DNA of 64,000 bases from Salinactinospora qingdaonensis (lineage in GTDB: Bacteria > Actinomycetota > Actinomycetes > Streptosporangiales > Streptosporangiaceae), in assembly GCF_039539445.1 (NCBI RefSeq), contig NZ_BAABDD010000002.1, positions 124,001-188,000 of the forward strand, given 5' to 3'. How positions within the stretch are numbered: the first letter of the stretch is position 1; each line of letters begins with the position of its first letter. Below the pieces are notes generated by a model. That model was not told where the DNA came from and searched no databases. It saw only the letters and a list, made by a program, of their open reading frames with translations. Position numbers and translations under genes: made by a program. Below, one piece after another: positions 33,873 to 44,689 of this stretch.

Positions 33873-35878
33873 TCGCGCACGACCGCCACCTCGCCTGCGG
33901 CGACGGTGAGCCGCCCGCTGACCTCGGTGTCGCCCAAGAGCTCGGTGCCGTGGACATCGAGGTGGGCGGGGGTGGCGGTGTGGTTGATGACGAACAGGTA
34001 GGAGGACTCGGCCCCGCTCCGGCGTACGACCTCCACGCCGGGGCGGGTGCCGGCCGTCGGCGCAACGCCGGCTTCCGCGATCAGCCGGTCGGTCAACGCC
34101 GCCAGCCCTGTCTCGTCCAGGCGAGTAGCGGCGTAGAACGCCGTTCCCGCGCCGACACGGTTGCGCGTCAGCGCCGGGACGCCGGCCAACGGTCCTTCGG
34201 CGTAGCTGGCCAGGGCCTCGGCGCCGCGGGTGCGCAGCAGCTCGGTCCACACGGTGGCGCTGCTGCCGTCGTCCAGGCCCACCCGCTCGCCGGCTCCCAG
34301 CGGCGCGAACTCCTCGGTGCTGATCCCCAGAATCTCCCGGTAGGCACCGGGGTAGCCGCCCAGCCGGACGTGGTCGTTCTCGTCGACGATGCCGCTGAAA
34401 TAGGTGACCAACGCGGTACCGCCGGCGGCGACGAACTCCCGGAGGCGCTGCGCCGCGGTGTCGGTCACCATGTACAGCGTGCACACCAGCACGAGTCGGT
34501 AACCGGAGAGGTCGGCCTCGGGAGGGACGAGGTCAACGGTGATCCCCCGCTGCCACAGCGCCCGATAGTGGGCATGGAGCCGGTCGAGGTAGGTCACGTC
34601 CACCGTCGGGTGGAACGCCGTCTCCGTGGCCCACCACGCCTGCCAGTCGAAGACCATGGCCACGTCGGCGTGCACCCGTGTGCCGGCGATCTCACCGAGC
34701 TTGTCCAGGTCGGCGCCGAGTTCCGTCGAGGCGCGCCAGATCTGGGTGTCGGTGCCGGCGTGGGGCAGCATCGCCGAGTGGTACTTCTCGGCTCCCGCAA
34801 ACGAGGCCCGCCACTGGAAAAACATCACGGCCTCAGCCCCCCGCGCGAGGTGGGCGAGACTGTTGCGTCGCATCTCGCCCGGCCGTTTCGCCCGGTTGCG
34901 GGGCTGCCAGTTGACGGCGCTCGTCGAGTGCTCCATGAGCAGCCACGGCCCGCCCCCGGCCAGGCCCCGGGTGAGGTCGGCGCTGAAGGCGAGCTCGACG
35001 TGGCTGTGCTCGTCGTCGACGGTGAGGTAGTGATCGTTGGCGATCACGTCCAGTGACGGTGCCCACGACCAGTAATCCTGGTCGCGCTCGTGCGAGGAGA
35101 CCATGAGGTTAGTCGTGGCGGGGATGTCGGGAGTGATCCGCCGCAGCACCTCACGCTGGGCGAGGTAGGCGCCCAGCAGTTCGTCGGAGGAGAAGCGGCG
35201 GAAATCGAGTTGCTGGGTGGGGTTGGGCTCGGTGGGGGCCGTGCGGGGCGGCAGTACCTCCGCGAAGGAGTCGTAGCGCTGCGACCAGAACCGGGTGCCC
35301 CAAGCGGCGTTGAGTGCGTCGATGTCGCCGTAGCGGCGGCGCAGCCACTCGCGGAAGGACGCGGCGCTCACGTCGCAGTAGCAGTGGGCGTTATGGCAGC
35401 CCAGTTCGTTGTCGATGTGCCACAGTGCCAGGGCCGGGTGCTCCCGGTAGCGGGTGGCGATGTGTTCGGTCAGCTCCAGGGCCTTCTCCCGGTAGACCGG
35501 TGAGCTGGGGCAGTAGGACTGGCGCCCTCCGGGCCACAGCCGGGTGCCGTCGGCGCGCTGGGGGAGGATCTCGGGGTGGCGCCGCGCCAGCCACGGCGGC
35601 GGGGAGGCGGTCGCGGTCGCCAGCGCCACACGCACTCCGCCGGCGTGCAGCCGGTCCAGAACTCGGTCGAGCCAGTCGAACTCGTAGTGGCCGGGCCGGG
35701 GCTCGATGCTGGCCCAGGCGAAGATGCCCACGCTGACCAGATTGACCTTGGCCTGCCGCATCAGGGCGACGTCTTCGTCCCAGACGTGTTCGGGCCACTG
35801 TTCGGGGTTGTAGTCGCCGCCGTAGGACAGGCCGACTGGGGGCCATGGGAGCTCGCGCCGGTTCCGGGCTGGGGGCAT
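33869..35878 (-). CDS. GH42 beta-galactosidase
   Basis: A 669-aa glycoside hydrolase family 42 enzyme. The TIM-barrel begins GDYNPEQWPEHVWDEDV. The acid/base Glu is in HIDNELGCH (Glu158) and the nucleophile in LLMEHST (Glu316). Cys123, Cys161, Cys166 and Cys168 form the zinc site typical of the family. The trimerisation and small beta domains follow. There is no signal peptide, so it should act on imported beta-galactosides in the cytoplasm. The start is ATG 35878; the frame is open to 36082, but that region contains the promoter and operator. It is convergent with the transport operon. Confidence 0.95.
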   Translation of the reverse strand: MPPARNRRELPWPPVGLSYGGDYNPEQWPEHVWDEDVALMRQAKVNLVSVGIFAWASIEPRPGHYEFDWLDRVLDRLHAGGVRVALATATASPPPWLARRHPEILPQRADGTRLWPGGRQSYCPSSPVYREKALELTEHIATRYREHPALALWHIDNELGCHNAHCYCDVSAASFREWLRRRYGDIDALNAAWGTRFWSQRYDSFAEVLPPRTAPTEPNPTQQLDFRRFSSDELLGAYLAQREVLRRITPDIPATTNLMVSSHERDQDYWSWAPSLDVIANDHYLTVDDEHSHVELAFSADLTRGLAGGGPWLLMEHSTSAVNWQPRNRAKRPGEMRRNSLAHLARGAEAVMFFQWRASFAGAEKYHSAMLPHAGTDTQIWRASTELGADLDKLGEIAGTRVHADVAMVFDWQAWWATETAFHPTVDVTYLDRLHAHYRALWQRGITVDLVPPEADLSGYRLVLVCTLYMVTDTAAQRLREFVAAGGTALVTYFSGIVDENDHVRLGGYPGAYREILGISTEEFAPLGAGERVGLDDGSSATVWTELLRTRGAEALASYAEGPLAGVPALTRNRVGAGTAFYAATRLDETGLAALTDRLIAEAGVAPTAGTRPGVEVVRRSGAESSYLFVINHTATPAHLDVHGTELLGDTEVSGRLTVAAGEVAVVRE

Positions 35879-35910
35879 GAGCGGTTCGCCTTTCGTTTTG
35901 ACAGCCGTCG

Positions 35911-35940
35911 CGGGTCGGCCGCAGGTGAGCGGCCGACCCG
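35911..35940 (-). promoter_or_regulatory. 12-bp hairpin in the beta-galactosidase leader
   Basis: CGGGTCGGCCGC (35911-35922) is exactly complementary to 35929-35940, with a six-base loop. It lies between the predicted promoter and the start codon, so it would be in the mRNA leader, where it could stabilise the RNA or attenuate. The usual T-run is absent. Confidence 0.55.
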
Positions 35941-35942
35941 CA

Positions 35943-35972
35943 ACCCTACCGAGTTTGGCAAGCGCTTTCCAA
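35943..35972 (-). promoter_or_regulatory. beta-galactosidase promoter with LacI-type operator 3
   Basis: On the minus strand TTGGAA (35972-35967), 18 bases, then TAGGGT (35948-35943). The operator TTGGCAAGCGCTTTCCAA (35955-35972), a near-perfect 18-bp palindrome, covers the -35 region. It matches the sites at 29829 and 30017. Confidence 0.7.
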
Positions 35973-36198
35973 GAGTTTTGGCTGATCACCCCTGGTATTG
36001 TCGTGATCTGGTTGCGTGAAGGTCCGTCCTTCGCGGCCACCGTGCTCTGGGGCTGTCCCGGGCCCGACTGGCCGGTTGGCACCCACTTTTCCTCATGTCG
36101 CGGCGGAGTCGGCCGGAGTGTTTTCCCCTACCCTGGAGCCCAGAACCAGAAAGCGCCCGGGGGCGCTAGTCGCCGCCGGGATCTTTGTCAGGAGCGCG

Positions 36199-37008
36199 AT
36201 GACCGACCAGCACCGGCACGTCGATACCGCCGCCGGCCAGTCCGGCGAGCAGACACCGGAGGCCGCGCCCGCACCCGACGACACCGGGTCTTCGCACACC
36301 GCCGCCGGCGGCCCCGAAGGCCAGCAGGAGCAGCACGTCTCCACCGACACGGTGGAGTCGGTCATCCGGGGCCAACTCGCCAAGGCACTGGGCGGCAAGC
36401 GCGGCATGCTCGAAGCGGCCGTGCCCACCATCGCCTTCACGGTCACCTACCTCAGCACCCGTGAACTCAACCTCGCTTTGGGCCTTGGCATCGGTGCCGC
36501 GGTGGTCTTGGGCCTCATCCGTTTGGTGCAGCGCAGTTCGATCCAGTTCGTCTTCAACAGCCTGCTGGGCATCGGTATCGCCGCCGTATTCGCCTTGCGT
36601 AGCGGCGAGGCCGAGGACGCCTTCCTGCCCGGCATCATCTACAACGCGGTTTATGCGCTGGTGCTGATCCTGACCGTCCTCATCCGCTGGCCCGCGGTCG
36701 GGCTGCTCATCGGCGCGGTCACTGGTCAGCTCACCGAGTGGCGCGACAACCCGGCCATCCTCAAGCTCAGCTCCCGACTGACCTGGCTGCTCGTGCTGCC
36801 CTGCGTCATCCGCGTGCTCGTGCAGTATCCGCTGTGGGCGATGGGCAGTGACGCCTTGGCCTGGCTCGGCGCGGCGAAGATCCTCATGGGTTGGCCCCTG
36901 CAAGTCGCGGCGTTGGCCGCGATGGTGTGGCTCCTCGCGCGCGGGCGCACCCCGATGGACTCGACAAGTGCAGCCCCCATCGCTACGGCGAGCCCCGAAC
37001 GCGGCTGA
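36199..37008 (+). CDS. DUF3159 membrane protein
   Basis: A 269-aa actinobacterial membrane protein. The ~75-residue N-terminus is hydrophilic. The DUF3159 core follows with GGKRGMLEAAVPTIAFTVTY, about six helices, and LTEWRDNP near residue 180. Mycobacterial and streptomycete relatives sit beside the TrkA pair, as here. The ATG has AGGAG six bases ahead. Function unknown. Confidence 0.92.
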   Translation: MTDQHRHVDTAAGQSGEQTPEAAPAPDDTGSSHTAAGGPEGQQEQHVSTDTVESVIRGQLAKALGGKRGMLEAAVPTIAFTVTYLSTRELNLALGLGIGAAVVLGLIRLVQRSSIQFVFNSLLGIGIAAVFALRSGEAEDAFLPGIIYNAVYALVLILTVLIRWPAVGLLIGAVTGQLTEWRDNPAILKLSSRLTWLLVLPCVIRVLVQYPLWAMGSDALAWLGAAKILMGWPLQVAALAAMVWLLARGRTPMDSTSAAPIATASPERG

Positions 37009-37043
37009 GGCGCCGTTTGCTTTCCGAGCCGGCGCCGCCTGTT

Positions 37044-37754
37044 TCACTCCTCCGGCGCGGGCACTGTAGCCGGGCCGGTCCCCTCATGGGGCGCCAGGGT
37101 TTCGGCGAGCAACTCCGAAACGTCAGCGCTGCTGAGAAACACCAAATCGTCGCCGGTCTCCAGCATCGTCTCAGCGCGAGGAGCCCGCACATGGCCGTTG
37201 CGGACCACCGCCACCAGCACCACGTCCTCAGGGAGGTCGCGGGAGAGTTCCTCGGCCGGGCGCCCGGCGTGGGGTGCCCCAGGGGGCAGCGTGAACTCCA
37301 GCAGGTCGGTATCGGGCAGCGTCATCAGCGCCAACGCCCCGCTGGCATCGTCGGTGCCCGGCACGCCGTCGACCAGCGCGGCCATGAGCCGCGGCGGCGA
37401 GACCGCCACGTCAACCCCCCACGCTTGGGTGAACAGCCACTCGTTGTCGGGGTCGTTGATCCGCGCGACCACCCGGCTCACCCGGAATTCGGTTTTGGCC
37501 AGCAGCGACAGGACCAGATTGACCTTGTCATCGCCGGTGGCGGCTACCACGACATCGAACTCGCCCAGCCGCGCGTCTTCCAGTGAGCTGAGTTCGCACG
37601 CATCGGCCAGCAGCCACTCCGCGCCGGGCAGTTCATCCACCCCGATCGCCCGAGAATCGCGCTCGATGAGCAACACCTCATGGCCGTTGCCGGTGAGTTC
37701 GGTTGCGATGGAACGGCCCACGCCGCCCGCTCCGGCGATCGCCACCCGCATCAT
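37044..37754 (-). CDS. ceoC: TrkA-family potassium-uptake regulatory protein (CeoC-like)
   Basis: A 236-aa cytoplasmic regulator with an N-terminal RCK/TrkA-N domain (VAIAGAGGVGRSIATEL, Asp/Glu at the ribose site in LIERD) and a C-terminal TrkA-C domain (VVAVVRNGHVRAP). It binds NAD(H) and controls a potassium transporter. Its ATG overlaps the stop of the upstream TrkA gene (ATGA). In Mycobacterium the matching genes are ceoB-ceoC. No Trk/Ktr channel gene is in the window. Confidence 0.9.
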   Translation of the reverse strand: MMRVAIAGAGGVGRSIATELTGNGHEVLLIERDSRAIGVDELPGAEWLLADACELSSLEDARLGEFDVVVAATGDDKVNLVLSLLAKTEFRVSRVVARINDPDNEWLFTQAWGVDVAVSPPRLMAALVDGVPGTDDASGALALMTLPDTDLLEFTLPPGAPHAGRPAEELSRDLPEDVVLVAVVRNGHVRAPRAETMLETGDDLVFLSSADVSELLAETLAPHEGTGPATVPAPEE

Positions 37755-38461
37755 TGGGCCCCCTCGCTTTCGGCCGCATCCGACTGAGTCGCGCCCTCGC
37801 CCTCACGGCCCAGCCGCGCGCGCACCCGCTCGATATCACTGGCCAAGACCAGCACGTGGGCCACATCGCCGGCCTGCAACGTCTCATCCCCCCGCGGCAG
37901 CACGATGTCGCCGGCGCGCGACAGGTAGGCCACACGTACCGACAGCGCCGCCTCGATCCGCTCTACCCGGTTCCCCACCCATGTGCTGCCCAGCGCCAGT
38001 TCCGTCATCAAAAGCGTGCCCGAGGGGTCGCGCCAGAGTGGGCCGCTGGCCAGCTTTTCGTCACCGGGGATGAGGCGGCGCATCATGGTGTCGACCGTCC
38101 AGCGCACCGTGCCGACTGTGGGGATGCCCAGTCGCTGGTAGACCTCGGCGCGCCGCGGATCGTAGATGCGCGCGACCACGTCGCGCACCCCGAACGTCTC
38201 CCGCGCCACGCGCGCGGCGATGATGTTGGAGTTGTCCCCACTGCTGACAGCGGCAAAGGCCGAGGCCGTCTCGATGCCCGCCGCGATCAGCACATCGCGG
38301 TCGTGGCCCATTCCGGTCACAGCGGCCTTGGCCGTACTGGAACGCAGCCGGCGGAACGCTTCAGGGTCGCGGTCGATGACAGCGACCGTGTGGCCCATGT
38401 CCTCCATCCGGTGCGCCAGGGTGGAGCCCACCCGGCCGCACCCCATTATGACGATGTGCAC
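37751..38461 (-). CDS. ceoB: TrkA-family potassium-uptake regulatory protein (CeoB-like)
   Basis: A 236-aa paralogue of the next gene, with the nucleotide motif IVIMGCGRVGSTLAHRM, VIDRDP, and GDNSNIIAARVARE. The C-terminal TrkA-C domain contains LPRGDETLQAGDVAHVLV. Two TrkA units in tandem usually assemble into one gating ring. It is first in the two-gene operon, and divergent from the RNA methyltransferase gene. Confidence 0.9.
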   Translation of the reverse strand: MHIVIMGCGRVGSTLAHRMEDMGHTVAVIDRDPEAFRRLRSSTAKAAVTGMGHDRDVLIAAGIETASAFAAVSSGDNSNIIAARVARETFGVRDVVARIYDPRRAEVYQRLGIPTVGTVRWTVDTMMRRLIPGDEKLASGPLWRDPSGTLLMTELALGSTWVGNRVERIEAALSVRVAYLSRAGDIVLPRGDETLQAGDVAHVLVLASDIERVRARLGREGEGATQSDAAESEGAQ

Positions 38462-38784
38462 TGGTCACCCGTTCCTGATGGCGTTCGGCACGAACCGATC
38501 ACGGCCCCGCGACCCGCGATCCCGGGTAGGTCTACCCCAGATCGTGGCGCCGTTCAACCTGGCCGGCACCCCGCGATCGGCGCGCGCTGAACTCGTCGCC
38601 TCCTCACCGGTCAACACGCTGCCACGTTCACCTTTGGCAGAGCCAGGCTGCTCCAGCGTGGTCGTTGGTCGGTTTCGCCTCTGGTTCTCCATTACAGTTG
38701 TCGCAGATGGGCGGTGACACTCGGGGGTCGACCGCGCAGTATCCGCAGCGCCCCGAATCGAGTCCCACCTGGAGGTCGGTGCCC
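38462..38784. other. divergent intergenic region with a short palindrome
   Basis: 323 bases. The only clear element is GGGTAG-gt-CTACCC (38524-38537), flanked by GATC on both sides, a possible operator. In Mycobacterium, as I recall, an APC-family permease gene sits between the equivalents of the two flanking genes; it is absent here. Confidence 0.4.
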
Positions 38785-40053
38785 ATGAGTGATGTCGGAG
38801 CCCGCATTGAGCTGCGCGTTGACGGAGTGGCCCATGGCGGGTGGTGCGTGGGCCGCCACAGCGAACAGGTGGTTTTTGTCCGCCATGCGTTGCCGGGGGA
38901 GACCGTCACAGCGCTGGTCACCGAGAAGACCTCGCGGTTTTTGCGCGCCGACGCCGTGGAGATCATCGAGGCTTCCCCGGACCGGGTCGAGCCGCCGTGC
39001 CCGTTCGCGGGGCCGGGGCGCTGCGGCGGCTGCGACTACCAGCACGCCTCGCTGCCCGCTCAGCGCCGGATCAAGGCTCGGGTGCTCTCCGAACAGTTGC
39101 TGCGCATCGCCGGCATCGAACGCGAGGTTACGGTCGAGGAGTTGCCCGGCGCGCCTGACGGTTTGGGGTGGCGCACCCGGGTCCGTTTCGCCGTAGCCAG
39201 CGACGGCACGGCCGGACTGCGCCGGCACCGCTCCCACGAGGTGGAGCCGGTGGATTCGTGCGCGATCGCTCACCCCGCCGTCGATCAGCTCGGGGTCACC
39301 GAGTTGCCCTGGCCCGGCGTCGCCGAGATCGAGGGAGTCGTCTCGGCCACCACCGATGACCGTGCGCTCGTGGTCACCCCGCGCGGCGCCAAGCTCCCCA
39401 AGCTGCCGCGTACGCGCGTTCCGGCCGCCCTGGTGCGGCGCTTCAAGGGCGGGCGTACCCAGTCGGTTCGGGGGCGCCGCGGCATCCGGGAGAACGCCGT
39501 CGGCCGCCAGTGGCGGGTCAGCGCCGGCGCATTTTGGCAGGTGCACCCGGCCGCCGCCGACACACTCAGCGCCGCTGTGCTCACCGAGCTGGAGCCCAAA
39601 CCCGGCGAGACCGCGTTGGACCTGTACTGCGGCGCAGGACTGTTCGCCGCGCCCCTGGCCGAGGCCGTGGGCGCCGAGGGGCGCGTCATGGGCGTGGAGA
39701 GCCAGCGCGACGCCGTCAACGACGCGCGCTACAACCTGCGCGATCTCCCCCACGTCCGCATTGACCATGGCGATGTCATCGGCCAGTTGTACGAGTGGAA
39801 CGACCTGCGCGCCGACATCGCCGTGCTCGACCCGCCGCGCTCGGGAGCCGGCCCCGAGGTTGTGACCGCGCTGGCCGACCTCCGGCCGCGCCGTGTCGCC
39901 TACGTCTCGTGCGACCCGGCGACCCTGGCCCGCGACATCGCCGCCTTCGCCGGCGTTGGCTACAGCTTGGGGCAGTTGCGCGCCTTTGACGCCTTTCCCA
40001 TGACCCACCATGTGGAGTGCCTGGCGGTGCTGGAGCGCGGCGGGCACGGCTGA
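38785..40053 (+). CDS. TrmA/RumA-type RNA uridine-5 methyltransferase
   Basis: A 422-aa SAM-dependent enzyme. The N-terminal TRAM domain (~5-60) binds RNA. Four cysteines (PPCPF, RCGGC and a later DSC) fit the iron-sulfur site of RlmD/RumA relatives. The SAM-binding motif is LDLYCGAGLF, and DPPRSG and the catalytic Cys in VSCDPATLARD are present. It methylates a uridine in tRNA or rRNA; the precise target is not readable. The ATG at 38785 has GGAGG nine bases ahead. Confidence 0.93.
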   Translation: MSDVGARIELRVDGVAHGGWCVGRHSEQVVFVRHALPGETVTALVTEKTSRFLRADAVEIIEASPDRVEPPCPFAGPGRCGGCDYQHASLPAQRRIKARVLSEQLLRIAGIEREVTVEELPGAPDGLGWRTRVRFAVASDGTAGLRRHRSHEVEPVDSCAIAHPAVDQLGVTELPWPGVAEIEGVVSATTDDRALVVTPRGAKLPKLPRTRVPAALVRRFKGGRTQSVRGRRGIRENAVGRQWRVSAGAFWQVHPAAADTLSAAVLTELEPKPGETALDLYCGAGLFAAPLAEAVGAEGRVMGVESQRDAVNDARYNLRDLPHVRIDHGDVIGQLYEWNDLRADIAVLDPPRSGAGPEVVTALADLRPRRVAYVSCDPATLARDIAAFAGVGYSLGQLRAFDAFPMTHHVECLAVLERGGHG

Positions 40054-40104
40054 GGTCAGGCCCACCCGGGCCGCTGTTTTCCCTGGGGGCTCGCGGAGTC
40101 AAGA

Positions 40105-41046
40105 ATGGGACACATGCGTCTGAGGATCTTCACCGAACCACAGCAGGGAGCCAGCTACGAGACCCTGCTCGCTGTGGCCAAGGCCAGCGAGCAGTTGGGT
40201 TTCGAGGCTTTCTTCCGCTCTGACCATTATCTGCGGATGGGCGACGTCGATGGCCTCCCCGGTCCTACCGATTCCTGGGTCACTCTCGCCGGTATCGCGC
40301 GCGAGACGCAGACGATCCGGCTGGGCACGCTGATGACGGCGGCCACGTTCCGCTACCCGGGGCCGTTGGCGGTCAGCGTGGCCCAAGTCGACCAGATGAG
40401 TCGGGGCCGGCTCGAGTTCGGCTTCGGCGCCGGCTGGTACGAGGCCGAGCACACCGCCTACGGCATCCCCTTCCCGGCCACGGCGCACGAGCGGTTCGAC
40501 CGCTTCGAGGAGCAGCTCGCGATCATCACAGGGCTGTGGGACACCCCGGTGGGGGAGACATTCCGCTTCGAGGGGCGCCACTACCGGCTCGCGGACTCTC
40601 CGGGACTGCCCAAGCCCGCGCAGTCGCCGCGCCCACCGGTGATCATCGGCGGCAGCGGTCCCAAGCGCACGCCGCGGCTCGCGGCCGGCTATGCCGATGA
40701 GTACAACGTCGGCTTCTCGTCGGTCAAGGAGACCGAAGCCGCCTTCGCCCGCACCCGCGGGGCGGTCGAGGCCGTCGGCCGTAGCGCGCCGATGGCCTAC
40801 TCGGCGGCTCAGGTGGTGTGCTGTGGCCGTGACGACGCCGAGGTGGCGCGCCGTGCGGCGGCGATCGGCCGCGATCCCGAGCAGCTCAAGATCGACGGTC
40901 TAGCCGGAAGCCCCGCCGAGGTGGTTGACAAGATCGGCCAGTTCGCCGAGATCGGCACCGAGCGGATCTACCTCCAGGTTCTCGATCTCACCGACCTGGA
41001 CCACCTGGAGCTCATCGCCAGCCAGGTGGCCCCGCAGGTGGACTGA
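40105..41046 (+). CDS. LLM-class F420-dependent oxidoreductase
   Basis: A 313-aa TIM-barrel flavin/F420 enzyme of the luciferase-like monooxygenase family. Seen: EAFFRSDHYL near the start, IRLGTLMTAATFRYPGPLAV, GRLEFGFGAGWYEAEH and PPVIIGGSGPKRT. Actinobacterial members typically use the deazaflavin F420 to reduce or oxidise small organics; the substrate is unknown. GGAG lies six bases before ATG 40105; a second ATG at 40114 is an alternative start. Confidence 0.9.
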   Translation: MGHMRLRIFTEPQQGASYETLLAVAKASEQLGFEAFFRSDHYLRMGDVDGLPGPTDSWVTLAGIARETQTIRLGTLMTAATFRYPGPLAVSVAQVDQMSRGRLEFGFGAGWYEAEHTAYGIPFPATAHERFDRFEEQLAIITGLWDTPVGETFRFEGRHYRLADSPGLPKPAQSPRPPVIIGGSGPKRTPRLAAGYADEYNVGFSSVKETEAAFARTRGAVEAVGRSAPMAYSAAQVVCCGRDDAEVARRAAAIGRDPEQLKIDGLAGSPAEVVDKIGQFAEIGTERIYLQVLDLTDLDHLELIASQVAPQVD

Positions 41047-41170
41047 GTCCACCTTGTGCGCGTGAGCGCCGGGCCGGTACCGGCCCGGCGCTCCATCTAC
41101 CGTCACGTGGCGGATGACGTTTTCTTGCCGCGTCGGTGGGGCTTGTCCGCAATCGGTTCTTGGAGCTGTT

Positions 41171-41182
41171 CCACGATCGTGG
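41171..41182. promoter_or_regulatory. perfect palindrome upstream of the acnA promoter
   Basis: CCACGATCGTGG is a perfect 12-bp palindrome 31 bases upstream of the predicted -35 box; possible regulator site. Confidence 0.4.
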
Positions 41183-41212
41183 ATCGCCGCCACCTTTTCT
41201 ACTCGCCAGTAG

Positions 41213-41254
41213 CTTGATGTCGAGATATACGTCCGATACCTTGACGTCGAGATA
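41213..41254 (+). promoter_or_regulatory. acnA promoter overlapped by two 15-bp direct repeats
   Basis: CTTGATGTCGAGATA (41213-41227) and CTTGACGTCGAGATA (41240-41254) differ at one base and are 27 apart. The first covers a -35 box (TTGATG, 41214-41219). A 17-base spacer leads to TACCTT (41237-41242). The second repeat overlaps the start site, which is a repressor arrangement. Confidence 0.6.
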
Positions 41255-41342
41255 ACACAGGAGAACACATCATCCCTGCGAGACCGAATCGCTGAGCGGG
41301 TGGGGTTGCCCGGCTCCCGGGGGTTCCGGCTGAAAGGATAGT

Positions 41343-41441
41343 GGCGGGGCCGCCGGCACCAGGTGGTGCGAGGGGATCGGGGAAACCTCGGTTCGGGGGA
41401 CGATCTCGTAAGGACAGCCTCAGTGATGTCCCGGCCCCGCC
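41343..41441 (+). promoter_or_regulatory. structured leader RNA of acnA
   Basis: The ~240-base leader folds around a 10-bp perfect stem (41343-41352 with 41432-41441). Inner hairpins are possible at GCACC-aggt-GGTGC (41356-41369) and GGACA/TGTCC (41411-41415, 41426-41430). It ends 49 bases before the start codon. It matches no riboswitch that I recognise. Confidence 0.45.
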
Positions 41442-41490
41442 CCTAAGGCAGGATGCTGGGAGAAAGTGGCGAGATCAGGAGGCAGACACC

Positions 41491-44280
<2,790 letters not shown>

Positions 44281-44289
44281 CCCACCCCC

Positions 44290-44328
44290 GGTGGTGCCTC
44301 CCCCGTCGATTTGTGGGGAGGCACCACC
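44290..44328 (+). terminator. acnA terminator
   Basis: A 14-bp perfect stem (GGTGGTGCCTCCCC at 44290-44303 with 44315-44328) ten bases after the acnA stop. Confidence 0.8.
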
Positions 44329-44608
44329 CGTGCGCGACGGCCGCCCTTCGGCCGCCAGGAGGGGGCGGTAGCGGTTGCGGCCCCGTGGGCCGTCCCTGCT
44401 TTGCGTCCCCGGCGCTGTGCGGGCCTGTGTCGCCCCCGTGCCCGGCGCGCCAGCCGACGGCGTCGGGGCACGGGGCCGTGGCGCGGTCCTAGGGGACGCT
44501 TTCGACGCCCACAGCGTAGTTGTGTCCGGTTTCGGCCATCGGGCCTCGCCTGCTTGTAACGGGCAAGGCCCCACCGTGCGCCGGCCGGCCGTGGGGAGGG
44601 CCGAATCG

Positions 44609-44638
44609 GACGTCTTCCCCGCTGTCGGGAAAGACGTC
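44609..44638. promoter_or_regulatory. inverted repeat in the 44329-44689 intergenic region
   Basis: GACGTCTTCCC (44609-44619) pairs with GGGAAAGACGTC (44627-44638) with one bulged A, 52 bases before the next gene. Otherwise this region holds only GC-rich sequence without coding bias. Confidence 0.4.
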
Positions 44639-44689
44639 GCTTCTGTGGTTTCCCAGCGGTAGCGCGGTCGAAGCCACTATCCTGGAGAT

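Noticed and set aside
41341..41490. Fifty-residue N-terminal extension of aconitase
   Set aside because: The region is GC-rich leader with stems; GTG 41491 has an AGGAGG site and matches the usual N-terminus.
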